DNA from: Gallionella sp.
Lineage (GTDB): Bacteria > Pseudomonadota > Gammaproteobacteria > Burkholderiales > Gallionellaceae
Assembly (NCBI GenBank): GCA_028688275.1
Contig: JAQTYN010000035.1
Coordinates: forward strand, 1 to 36,025
Direction: 5' to 3'
Length of the DNA: 36,025 bases
Every line of letters starts with the position of its first letter. Position 1 is the first letter of the stretch. The position numbers and the translations under genes were made by a program. A model generated the notes under the pieces. The model searched no databases and was not told where the DNA came from. It saw only the letters and a program-made list of their open reading frames with translations. Shown here piece by piece: positions 8,844 through 15,696 of this stretch.

Positions 8844-11600
8844 TTATTTATATCGCTTCAATGCCTCTTCCTCCGCTGCTACTGCTGCCTTTGCCTTGCG
8901 TGCCCAGTGTTTAGCTTGGGTCTCGCTCTTCTTCACACCCCAGCCGTTGCGGTAGAAAACTACCAGTTCCTGCATAGCCTTGGCGGAGTCCGCTTTGGCG
9001 GCTTTTTCGTACCATGCAAAGGCTTGTTGCTCATCGTGCGAGACACCGTTGCCCGTAAAATAAGCCGCGCCCAGTTGCAACATGCCGTCAATACCTCCCT
9101 GCTCTGCTGATTTGCGATACCACGCCACGGCGGTGGTTGGATCGGGGCTGACCACCGTTCCCAAGCCAGATTGGTAAATTCGCCCCATCTCATACAGACC
9201 CGCGCTATCTCCGCTATCCGCAAACTTTTGGTAGAAGCTCAGGGCTTTTGCATAATCCTGCGGGGCTTGTTTGCCATTTTCATAGTGTTCTGCCAGTACT
9301 TGCAGATACCAGCCTTGGGCTTTTTCGGCGGCTTTCTGATACCACTTTTCAGCCAGAGCCTTGTCGGCGGTCATACCTTCTCCTTGGTAATACATTTCAG
9401 CCAGTGAGATCATGCCCCAGACATCGCCCGCTTCTGCCGCTTTTTGATACCAGTGCATCGCCTGATTCAAATCTTTTTCAGTGCTCAGACCATAACGGTA
9501 ATTGCTGGCCAGCGTACTCATCGCGTTGATATTGTTCGCTTGGGCGGCGCGTTGTAACCAAGCCATTTGCTGTGCGGTGTCGCGCTGGATGCCCATGCCA
9601 CCGCGATATGCACTTGCCACGTTGTTCATGGACTCTACATTGCCCGCTTCAGCGGCACGGCGAAACCAGACAAAGGACATTTTCTGCGCGGATTTGCTAT
9701 GGTCATAACGCGGGTACCACAGCCCCAGTGCTTCCATGGCACTGGCGTTGCCACGCAGCGCGGCGCGTTCATACCAGACGCGGGCTTGTGCGACATCCTT
9801 GCGGACACCATTGCCATATTCGTACATGCGGGCCAAATTCCGCATACCCCAAGCATTGCCACGCGCTGCGGCTTCGCGATACCAGTGCACCGCTTGCTGC
9901 ATATCCTCTTGGATACCCTGACCCTCGAAATAACGATTGGCGAGGATGTTCATGGCAGACGAATTGCCCGCCTCAGCCGCTTTGCGTTCCCACTCGGTGG
10001 ACTGCTTGTCATCCTTCGGCAGGGCGATGCCCGCATAGTAAAGCTCTGCCAGTGCTTCCATATCCTGCGGCGTGCCCGTTGCGGCATTTTGACGATATAA
10101 GTTCACTGCCAAGTCATACCAGTGTTTGGCTTGAACCTCGTCTTTCGGCACTAAAATGCCGTCATGAAACAAATCACCCAGTGCCATGTAAGCGTTGGTG
10201 GAAGGTTTTTCTGCTGATTTACGATACCACTCCAAGCCCAGTTCGGTATTCTTTGCGACCCCCTCGCCTTTCAGATACAAGTTGCCCAAGGCACGCATGC
10301 CGTAGTTGAGTCCTGCTTTGGCGCGCTGGCTGGCCAGTTGGAAGGCCGCTTTCTGCCATTTTTCCGCTTCGGCGGGGTTGGCAATGCCGACAGTCCCGTC
10401 TTGATAACGCTCGCCGAGTGCCTGCATCGCGTCGTAGCTCCCCTCTTGTGCCAAGCTCAGATACAAGCGCGTGGACTCGACCTCATTTCGTGCCACGCCT
10501 ATGCCCTTGCTGTAACGACGCGCCATCTCCAGCATGGCACACACCTGCTTATGTGCTGCCGCTCGCTGATACCAACGCACCGCCTCGGCTTCGTCAACGG
10601 CAACGCCCAAGCCCTCCCCAAATGCCAGCCCTAGGCTGTACATCGCGCTCACATCCCCCAATTCGGCAGCTTTCAAATACCAAGGCACCGACTTGGCTGG
10701 ATCATTCAGACCGTCCTGATCGCGATATAAATAGCCCAGTGCCAGCATCCCCTCGCTACTGCCCTGGCGCGCCGCACGTTCCAGCCAAGCTCGCGCCTGC
10801 GGCAGATTCTTGGCAACACCTTCTTTGTCCCCCTGATAAAACCCCGCCAGCGTTACCATGGCATCCGCGTCGCCCGCATCGGCTTGCAAGCGATATTGTT
10901 GCAGGCTCTTGCGATACCATTCATTCGCAGCGGCTAAATCTTTTGGCAAACCGCCGCGCCCAGTCCGATGGAACTGTCCCAGCGCACGCAGCGCAGCGGG
11001 ATAATTTAGCGCAGCGGCCTTTTGATACCAAGCCAAGGCTTGCACCTCATCCACGGTCTGGCCGCACCAGCCACATTGAGACATCAGTCCCAGCATATAC
11101 ATGGATGAGCCATCATTCAGCTCGGCTCCCTTGCGGAACCAGACCAGACTGGCGGCATCATCCTTGGCAACCCCATTCCCCAAAAAATAAGCATTGCCTA
11201 TTCTTGCCATGGCAAGACCACTGCTCAATGTCGCTGCTTTCTGAAACCAGATGACGGCCTGTGCTTTATCCATGCTGACACCGCGTCCGTCAGCAAAATC
11301 TTGTCCGCATTGCAGCAGCAACAACGGCTGACCGCGTTCTTCCCCCATTTTGCAAGTTTGTTGGTGCAACTGGCGTTTTTGCGCATCGAGCAAGGCATAG
11401 CGATGGTTAGCGGCCAGCAGATTCAGAACATACAGCGCGTGCGCATCCCCTTCGCGCGCTTGCTGTTGCAGCAGCGGCAATTTGACAGCAGGTTGGGCGT
11501 AGAAAGCGGCATCCCATTGGCGTTGCACATCCTCCCATTGATTGGCGTATGCGGTGGAAGTTAGCAAGGCGACTAACAGGGTAGAAACAATTTTTTTCAT
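8844..11600 (-). CDS. large secreted Sel1-repeat (SLR) protein, 918 aa
   Basis: The start at 11600 gives a classical signal peptide (MKKIVSTLLVALLTSTAYA) with GGAG seven bases upstream. The longer in-frame start at 11642 lacks both. Most of the rest consists of about 20 Sel1-like units of roughly 36 residues with the consensus A..WY.KAA..G...AM..L...Y..G.GV..D, for example AVHWYREAAARGNAWGMRNL and AMHWYQKAAEAGDVWGMISL. Such alpha/alpha solenoids bind proteins. Secreted bacterial examples act in envelope or exopolysaccharide regulation, stress or host interaction. The C-terminus is a short basic tail (HWARKAKAAV, then EEEALKRYK). No catalytic domain is visible, so its partner is unknown. It is a single gene between pbpC and the repeat-rich patch, with no obvious operon partners. 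Confidence 0.9.
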   Translation of the reverse strand: MKKIVSTLLVALLTSTAYANQWEDVQRQWDAAFYAQPAVKLPLLQQQAREGDAHALYVLNLLAANHRYALLDAQKRQLHQQTCKMGEERGQPLLLLQCGQDFADGRGVSMDKAQAVIWFQKAATLSSGLAMARIGNAYFLGNGVAKDDAASLVWFRKGAELNDGSSMYMLGLMSQCGWCGQTVDEVQALAWYQKAAALNYPAALRALGQFHRTGRGGLPKDLAAANEWYRKSLQQYRLQADAGDADAMVTLAGFYQGDKEGVAKNLPQARAWLERAARQGSSEGMLALGYLYRDQDGLNDPAKSVPWYLKAAELGDVSAMYSLGLAFGEGLGVAVDEAEAVRWYQRAAAHKQVCAMLEMARRYSKGIGVARNEVESTRLYLSLAQEGSYDAMQALGERYQDGTVGIANPAEAEKWQKAAFQLASQRAKAGLNYGMRALGNLYLKGEGVAKNTELGLEWYRKSAEKPSTNAYMALGDLFHDGILVPKDEVQAKHWYDLAVNLYRQNAATGTPQDMEALAELYYAGIALPKDDKQSTEWERKAAEAGNSSAMNILANRYFEGQGIQEDMQQAVHWYREAAARGNAWGMRNLARMYEYGNGVRKDVAQARVWYERAALRGNASAMEALGLWYPRYDHSKSAQKMSFVWFRRAAEAGNVESMNNVASAYRGGMGIQRDTAQQMAWLQRAAQANNINAMSTLASNYRYGLSTEKDLNQAMHWYQKAAEAGDVWGMISLAEMYYQGEGMTADKALAEKWYQKAAEKAQGWYLQVLAEHYENGKQAPQDYAKALSFYQKFADSGDSAGLYEMGRIYQSGLGTVVSPDPTTAVAWYRKSAEQGGIDGMLQLGAAYFTGNGVSHDEQQAFAWYEKAAKADSAKAMQELVVFYRNGWGVKKSETQAKHWARKAKAAVAAEEEALKRYK

Positions 11601-11831
11601 GGTGATACTCCAGACCCAAACAGGTAATACTCGCCCGCTCACAGGGCAATTGGAGCGGGAAAGTTTCGTTTTTTTGTTGGGTGGCCACCCTGGGCAGCTA
11701 CAAGCACTTAGCGTGCCATGTTATATTTATTGAATAAAAACAATAAGCGGTATTGAATATAAAAATAACAGAGATTGCTATTCGTTATTTTATCGTCAGC
11801 TAGGTTAAATAATTGTCAAGCTGGCGGTGGA
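11601..11831. other. leader/intergenic region upstream of the Sel1 gene
   Basis: It contains the Shine-Dalgarno GGAG of the Sel1 gene about seven bases from its ATG. Farther out is AT-rich sequence (11715-11815), where a promoter is plausible but no convincing -35/-10 pair could be chosen. No gene is visible. Confidence 0.45.
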
Positions 11832-11832
11832 A

Positions 11833-11984
11833 AAATTGAGAGAAGGGGGCAGAATTGAGAGAAGGGGTCAGTTCTAACATTCCAACATTCATCGCTCCCA
11901 TTGTTTTCCCCTTAGATTTTTCTCACCGCCCAGCTCACTATTGTAGCTGGAAATGTTGGAATATTAGAACTGACCCCGTGGTTC
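11833..11984. repeat. fold-back repeat with GGGGTCAG arms
   Basis: The arms 11864-11889 and 11952-11977 are inverted copies matching at 25 of 26 bases (GGGGTCAGTTCTAACATT and onward), separated by 62 bases. To the left, AATTGAGAGAAGGGG occurs twice in tandem (from 11835 and 11853), so the arm is preceded by a partial duplication. The right arm continues into CTGACCCCGTGGTTC (11970-11984), whose reverse complement occurs exactly at 14062-14076. No protein is encoded. This is probably a non-autonomous element of the RAYT-associated type. Confidence 0.7.
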
Positions 11985-12032
11985 CTCTTTCAACGTTTGG
12001 TGACATCGCTCTTTGTATCCATGTCAAATGTA

Positions 12033-12261
12033 AGGCCTGACCCGAATGGCACTTACTTAAGAAATAATCCTTCTTTAATCAATATGATAACTATCGCACG
12101 ATTCTGGTCACCCCCTTGGCGATATGTGTCCCTAGCACATTATTTTTGCTCTCCTGTCTCAGTCAGCACATATTTTGATCAGCGTCATCTCTTTGGCACA
12201 CAGGTATCTGCATGATATTACTAAAAGTTTCCCTTAAGTAAGTGCCATTCAGGCCTGACCC
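12033..12261. mobile_element. 207-bp MITE-like element with 11-bp target-site duplication
   Basis: Perfect 18-bp terminal inverted repeats GAATGGCACTTACTTAAG lie at 12044-12061 and, reversed, at 12233-12250. They are flanked on both sides, exactly flush, by the direct repeat AGGCCTGACCC (12033-12043 and 12251-12261). The 171-bp interior carries no gene. This is the structure expected of a miniature inverted-repeat transposable element or an internally deleted insertion sequence. An 11-bp duplication would fit mobilisation by an IS4-family transposase, but no such transposase is in the window. The target itself is the GGCCTGACCC motif shared with the other repeats nearby, so the element may have landed in an older repeat. 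Confidence 0.85.
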
Positions 12262-12344
12262 CGCGCTGCTAACGTGCGGCAAAGCCATCCAGTGCAATAG
12301 TTGGCAATACAAATGCGAATCCGATCCCATTAGCTTTTTTGGAA

Positions 12345-12899
12345 TCAATGATCGGTGTAGCCCATGATCGTTTTGACGAGAAGGGGATGTGCCGTCATAT
12401 CTATCTGGGGGTCTCTCATCTTTGCCGGCATCCCCTCACACCATTGCATACATTCGGATTGCGATGCATTTTCGAGCTTTGCATATATCTCGTTGTTCGC
12501 CAGTCTTGATTGCACGGCGAGTTTCAGCCTTTCATCGTAAGAAAGCCGGGTCTGCAAAATATGGGCTCCCTTTGCCAAGAGCGACTCGTGCCGTTGGTGC
12601 CATGCCATGCGCGCCTGTTTTATCGCTGATACAGTGGATGGGGCCTTGGCAACGCACCACGCCTCCATCTTTTCCAACATATCGCCAGTGGAGCCAAGTT
12701 TGATGGAGGCCAAGACTGGGTCGAGTTCCATCTTGTCGGAAGATGTCATCATGATCTTTTGTGTCTTGGTTGCTGACGCACACGGTTTGTCCTGATAGGC
12801 CATCTTCCCTGTTGAGTCCGCACACTTGTACATGGCAGACTCGGCGGAAAATGGCAGGCAAAGCATACCAAGCAAGAGAAAATGGGCAGCGTAATTCAT
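12345..12899 (-). CDS. DUF4124-type periplasmic protein
   Basis: The 184-residue product has a signal peptide (MNYAAHFLLLGMLCLPFSAE, cleaved after SAESA) and then MYKCADSTGKMAYQDKPC. This is the DUF4124 signature, a Y/K-C...G...Y.D..C motif with two cysteines. The rest is helical and charged with no known domain. The start at 12899 was preferred because AGGA lies six bases upstream and the signal peptide follows directly; the longer frame to 12932 adds a non-signal N-terminus. DUF4124 proteins are common, poorly characterised envelope proteins. The gene lies just beyond the MITE-like element, with the unknown 234-aa ORF upstream on the same strand but 345 bases away. Confidence 0.8.
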   Translation of the reverse strand: MNYAAHFLLLGMLCLPFSAESAMYKCADSTGKMAYQDKPCASATKTQKIMMTSSDKMELDPVLASIKLGSTGDMLEKMEAWCVAKAPSTVSAIKQARMAWHQRHESLLAKGAHILQTRLSYDERLKLAVQSRLANNEIYAKLENASQSECMQWCEGMPAKMRDPQIDMTAHPLLVKTIMGYTDH

Positions 12900-13243
12900 C
12901 GAGCATCCTTTTATATCGAATTTAGGTTCCAAATTGAGCCAAGTATATCCGCCTCCATATCATCGGTGACCGCAGTCATTTTTGATGACAAGCTTAAGCA
13001 GAGGGATAGCAAATTTATCCGCACAATTCAAAAGGTCAATAATCAATGGTTTCTCCCATTGATTATTGATACGGCCAAGTGAAGTTTGAAGTTCGTGCGC
13101 ATAACTGCATGGATTTTATGCGGTTTTATTTGCCAATAAGTTCAAACATAATCTGGCCGTATCTATAGAACCTCGTTGATTGGCAACAGAGTGCATGTTG
13201 CAGCTTGCGAAAGTTAGTGCCATTAGACTCGGGTTCATATTCC
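12900..13243. other. intergenic region with palindromes, no gene seen
   Basis: This holds a perfect 14-bp stem-loop (13036-13069), a 9-bp inverted pair GATACGGCC/GGCCGTATC (13068-13076 and 13153-13161), and at 13208-13225 a sequence matching the MITE terminal repeat at 14 of 18 positions. No ORF is convincing. Confidence 0.5.
13036..13069 (-). terminator. possible terminator hairpin for the 234-aa ORF
   Basis: TCAATAATCAATGG and its exact reverse complement flank a six-base loop. On the minus strand the stem is followed by CCTTTTG, so only a short U run is present. It lies about 175 bases past the stop codon of the 234-aa gene. It could equally be the core of a palindromic repeat. Confidence 0.35.
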
Positions 13244-13948
13244 TTACAAACGCGGATCATCCACCAGTTTATTAAAGTAAGGCCGCCAGAAAATAAATTC
13301 ATTTCGATACTCACTCTCAGTGATTTTCGTTCCAGCTTTCTTATGAATTTTGATGATAATTCGCCAATATAAAGAGTTTGTTTTTGCGTCCAATACGCAG
13401 TATCCACTATCGAGTACTGATGCACGCCTATGGCATACAGCGCCTTTTAATAATGTAAAACTCGGCGGTAAATAATCTCCTACATCGCGTAACAAAATTC
13501 CATAATCCGTTTCAATTTCCTCAAAGTCCCCATGACTACCAGGCTTTCTAGGCTGATCGATAAAGTAAGTAAAAAACTCTGATTCATATGGAGAGTCAGG
13601 CTTGCTTGTTGGCTCTTTTGTCAAAATTTTTTTATCTGTTAACTGTTCATACATCGCCGCATAAACTACGTTATCAACCGTACGAGTAAGTGAAATACTC
13701 CCCCCCTCTTTTTTACAAATTGTATTGCCGTTGTATATATGACATGTTTCTTCTGTTGGCTTATCTAAGTATTTCCCGCTCAAGCATAAGTAAAGCACTT
13801 TCGCTTTGGCATAAGTCACACGCGAATGGGATTGAGCTTCTTCCGACACACATTTGACTTCAGCCAACTCCTTGGGTAAAGGTGGCTCCCAAATAAACCA
13901 AAATATAGCGAGGCATATTGATGAAAACACTAGCAATTTAATAGGCAT
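13244..13948 (-). CDS. membrane-anchored or exported protein of unknown function
   Basis: I do not recognise this 234-residue protein. Residues 1-20 are hydrophobic (MPIKLLVFSSICLAIFWFIW) and look like an uncleaved N-terminal anchor. The rest is a periplasmic or outer domain with six cysteines (KCVSEE, YLCLSG, ETCHIY, TICKKE, AVCHRR, GYCVLD) that could form disulfides. The C-terminal region (NEFIFWRPYFNKLVDDPRL) has no known motif. There is no clear Shine-Dalgarno at the ATG, since CCCCCTT precedes it, so the start is uncertain. Its AT-rich composition, unlike the flanking core genes, and its place among mobile debris suggest acquisition by transfer. Confidence 0.65.
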   Translation of the reverse strand: MPIKLLVFSSICLAIFWFIWEPPLPKELAEVKCVSEEAQSHSRVTYAKAKVLYLCLSGKYLDKPTEETCHIYNGNTICKKEGGSISLTRTVDNVVYAAMYEQLTDKKILTKEPTSKPDSPYESEFFTYFIDQPRKPGSHGDFEEIETDYGILLRDVGDYLPPSFTLLKGAVCHRRASVLDSGYCVLDAKTNSLYWRIIIKIHKKAGTKITESEYRNEFIFWRPYFNKLVDDPRL

Positions 13949-14061
13949 AAGGGGGATATGTGAAATTATGAGTTCGATTTCCGATATTCAGGGGCATGAT
14001 ATTCTAAAGCAAAGAAAGGGGAGCTTCTTGCAAAATAGCCAACTGCAACAATTTTAATGGA

Positions 14062-14080
14062 GAACCACGGGGTCAGGTCT
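14062..14080 (+). repeat. GGGGTCAGGTCT-family repeat fragment
   Basis: GAACCACGGGGTCAG (14062-14076) is an exact 15-bp inverted copy of 11970-11984, and the following GTCT matches the core of the translation-start repeats at 14367, 15452 and 17674. It lies just left of the transposase remnant. Confidence 0.65.
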
Positions 14081-14196
14081 AGCATCGTAGCATTGTGCTT
14101 CCCCGCCACGCATCAGCCCCATTAAACCCAACGCGCACCACAGCACTTTTGCACTGAATTTTCGGGATCTAACGCTCGTTATTTTATTATTATTCA

Positions 14197-14365
14197 TCAT
14201 GTTGCCTTTCTCACGATTCGCCCTACGGTTGTGAAATGTATGCCGAAGTGGGCGGCGATTTGTGGGTAGGAATATGCCCCTGTCTGGTGCGCCGTGACGA
14301 TGGCGGTATTGGGTATTTTGGGTATTTTGGGTATTGCGATCTGAGGTCTAGCGCGTAGGTTGCAA
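14197..14365 (-). pseudogene. C-terminal remnant of a REP-associated (Y1/IS200-like) transposase
   Basis: The minus-strand translation from about 14362 ends ...IPKIPNTAIVTAHQTG, then AYSYPQIAAHFGIHFTTVGR, then IVRKAT and a stop at 14197-14199. The segment G-A-Y-S...I...FG.H.TTV.RIVR is the helix-turn-helix tail typical of RAYT-type transposases. The N-terminal HUH/Y1 catalytic part is missing, so this is a dead fragment. Three in-register copies of CCCAAAATA encode the P-K-I-P-K-I-P run. It directly abuts the decayed start-repeat copy at 14367-14420. The assignment rests on motif recognition only. Confidence 0.6.
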
Positions 14366-14366
14366 C

Positions 14367-14420
14367 AAAAGGGGTCAGGTCTTTCGTTATCATATTCTCT
14401 TAATTTCTTCTGCTGCTAAC
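14367..14420 (-). repeat. translation-start repeat, decayed copy C
   Basis: AAAAGGGGTCAGGTCTTTCG and the following bases match the first part of copies A and B. Read on the minus strand, the Shine-Dalgarno GGAGGA is changed to AGAGAA and the ATG to ACG. It lies immediately upstream of the transposase remnant, as copies A and B do for their genes. Confidence 0.75.
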
Positions 14421-14456
14421 GCGAAAAGGACGACAGATTGCCTGCACAAACCCGCC

Positions 14457-14755
14457 TTACGAATTCAGATGCTCAATCACCACGGGCGGGCGATTGGGGA
14501 AGTGGGCGACCAGCTCTAGTTTTCCGCCCATGCCTTCGATATAGCGGCGCAAGGTGGAAAGCAACAATCGCTACGTTTTTCCAAGCGGGAAATGGTGTCT
14601 TGACCGACATTCAGCGTCGCCGCCATTTCCGCCTGTGTTTGCTGCACCGCAAGCCGCAAGTCTTTCAGCGTGGCGAGTTCCAAGGCACGTTGTTCAACTT
14701 GAACGCGCCGTGCATCGGGTAGCGCAGCAAGCATATCATCCAGATTTTTTGCCAT
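14457..14755 (-). pseudogene. frameshifted XRE-family antitoxin-like regulator
   Basis: The start at 14755 (MAKNLDDMLAALPDARRVQV) has AGGA eight bases upstream. A helix-turn-helix follows (LAVQQTQAEMAATLNVGQDT, then ISRLEKRSD). In this family the next residues read MLLSTLRRYIEGMGGKLEL. Here the same residues appear in the next frame, continuing VAHFPNRPPVVIEHLNS to a stop at 14457. The total length of 299 bases is one short of a multiple of three, pointing to a single-base deletion near 14563-14568. In the original frame the protein stops early, after AISKAWAEN, keeping the HTH. Such regulators normally pair with a RelE/HigB-type toxin encoded next to them, but no toxin ORF is present here. 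A sequencing error is the alternative. Confidence 0.75.
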
Positions 14756-14818
14756 GATTTTTATCCTTGTTTGAAGTAGCGAGGTGTTCATTAAACCGCG
14801 TAATTAATGTGGTCATAA

Positions 14819-15472
14819 TCAATCGAGTCCGCAACATTGATTCATTGATTTCTTTGACCTATTATCAAAAAACCCAACACAGCCAGAGTTATGTACCCAA
14901 GCCCCCTCCAATCCCGCATAATAGGTGTGGAAATCTTCAACTTCAAAATTGTAAACGCGAACCTCGAGTAAAGAATCTTCGTCTGGATCTCCAAGAACCT
15001 GATTTGCGATTATTTTGTTATTGATGAAATCTTTTACGCAACCGTCCCCACCATCTTTCAGGTAGGCAGTCCAACCGCAGCCTGGCGTTTCGGTTTTATA
15101 TACTGGATTGTTACCATTAACACTGGCAAGGGTGCCGTCCGCCAATTTGATTTCGTGAAAATACCGAAACAACTGATCAGCACGGATCCAACCAACATCC
15201 TCGACCCAGAACGGATGGTTGTCTGTTGTGTAAACGACATATTCTTTACCGCTGCTTTTAGATGTATATGAAATCTGCCTCAGGGTCTTATCCTCATGCA
15301 CAAAGGTATTGATGACCGATTTATAACACTGCTCGCCCCCGGTTTCGGGTTGAGATAACACCTTGTCGCCCACCTTGATTTGCTCGATGGGCACCATACC
15401 TTTATCTGTCCAGACGAGGGTGCCTGCTGGAAAGCAACCATCTTGCTCACGAAAAGGGATCAGGTCTTTCAT
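14819..15472 (-). CDS. orphan polymorphic-toxin HINT (autoprocessing) domain protein
   Basis: This 217-residue product is almost entirely a pretoxin HINT domain. It begins at Cys13 in CFPAGTLVWTDKG, then MVPIEQIKVGDKVLS. It has the TxxH block TTDNHPF (His86) and ends with VYNFEVEDFHTYYAGLEGAW and VHNS (His194, Asn195, Ser196). The residues needed for intein-like self-cleavage thus look intact. In polymorphic toxins (RHS, CDI, T6SS or MafB types) a large N-terminal carrier precedes HINT and a toxin follows. Here there is no carrier, and only about 20 residues follow (CVGFFDNRSKKSMNQCCGLD), with no known toxin motif. The first nine codons come from the translation-start repeat at 15452-15575, which supplies the ATG at 15472 and GGAGGA eight bases upstream. 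This is probably a captured fragment and may be non-functional. Confidence 0.8.
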   Translation of the reverse strand: MKDLIPFREQDGCFPAGTLVWTDKGMVPIEQIKVGDKVLSQPETGGEQCYKSVINTFVHEDKTLRQISYTSKSSGKEYVVYTTDNHPFWVEDVGWIRADQLFRYFHEIKLADGTLASVNGNNPVYKTETPGCGWTAYLKDGGDGCVKDFINNKIIANQVLGDPDEDSLLEVRVYNFEVEDFHTYYAGLEGAWVHNSGCVGFFDNRSKKSMNQCCGLD

Positions 15473-15575
15473 TATCACATTCCTCCAATTTCTGCTGCTG
15501 ACTTCTTGGATTCATACACTTTCACCCATCGACTAAATTGTTATCCATCGTGATAAAAGACTTTTAGGCGGCGGG
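15452..15575 (-). repeat. translation-start repeat, copy A (upstream of the HINT gene)
   Basis: About 124 bp, roughly 90% identical by eye to copy B at 17674-17798. Read on the minus strand it ends GGAGGAATGTGATAATG, then AAAGACCTGATCCCTTTT. It carries a consensus Shine-Dalgarno, an ATG and codons for MKDLIPF. Similarity to copy B stops right after CCCTTTT, where the HINT sequence begins. Confidence 0.85.
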
Positions 15576-15599
15576 TAATCTCAACTTTGCTTGCCGACC

Positions 15600-15686
15600 G
15601 GGGATAAGCTGCACGCATCCACCACGCATTCTCAATTTACACTATTAAATCAGTTGGATGTGCTACGCTTACCCACCCTACTCGCT
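15600..15686. repeat. 87-bp dispersed repeat, copy 2
   Basis: Matches 8753-8839 at 84 of 87 positions, same orientation. It separates the HINT gene leader from the 3' end of the S9 peptidase gene. Confidence 0.8.
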
Positions 15687-15696
15687 TATGGCGTTG

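Noticed and set aside
10418..11254. 278-residue plus-strand ORF opposite the Sel1 gene
   Set aside because: Antisense shadow produced by the repeat periodicity; no signal or domain.
11855..12040. 61-residue ORF within the fold-back region
   Set aside because: Spans the loop and arms of a repeat; no ribosome-binding site or similarity.
14563..14568. Programmed frameshift in the antitoxin-like gene
   Set aside because: No slippery heptamer or downstream structure is apparent; a simple one-base deletion is the plainer reading.
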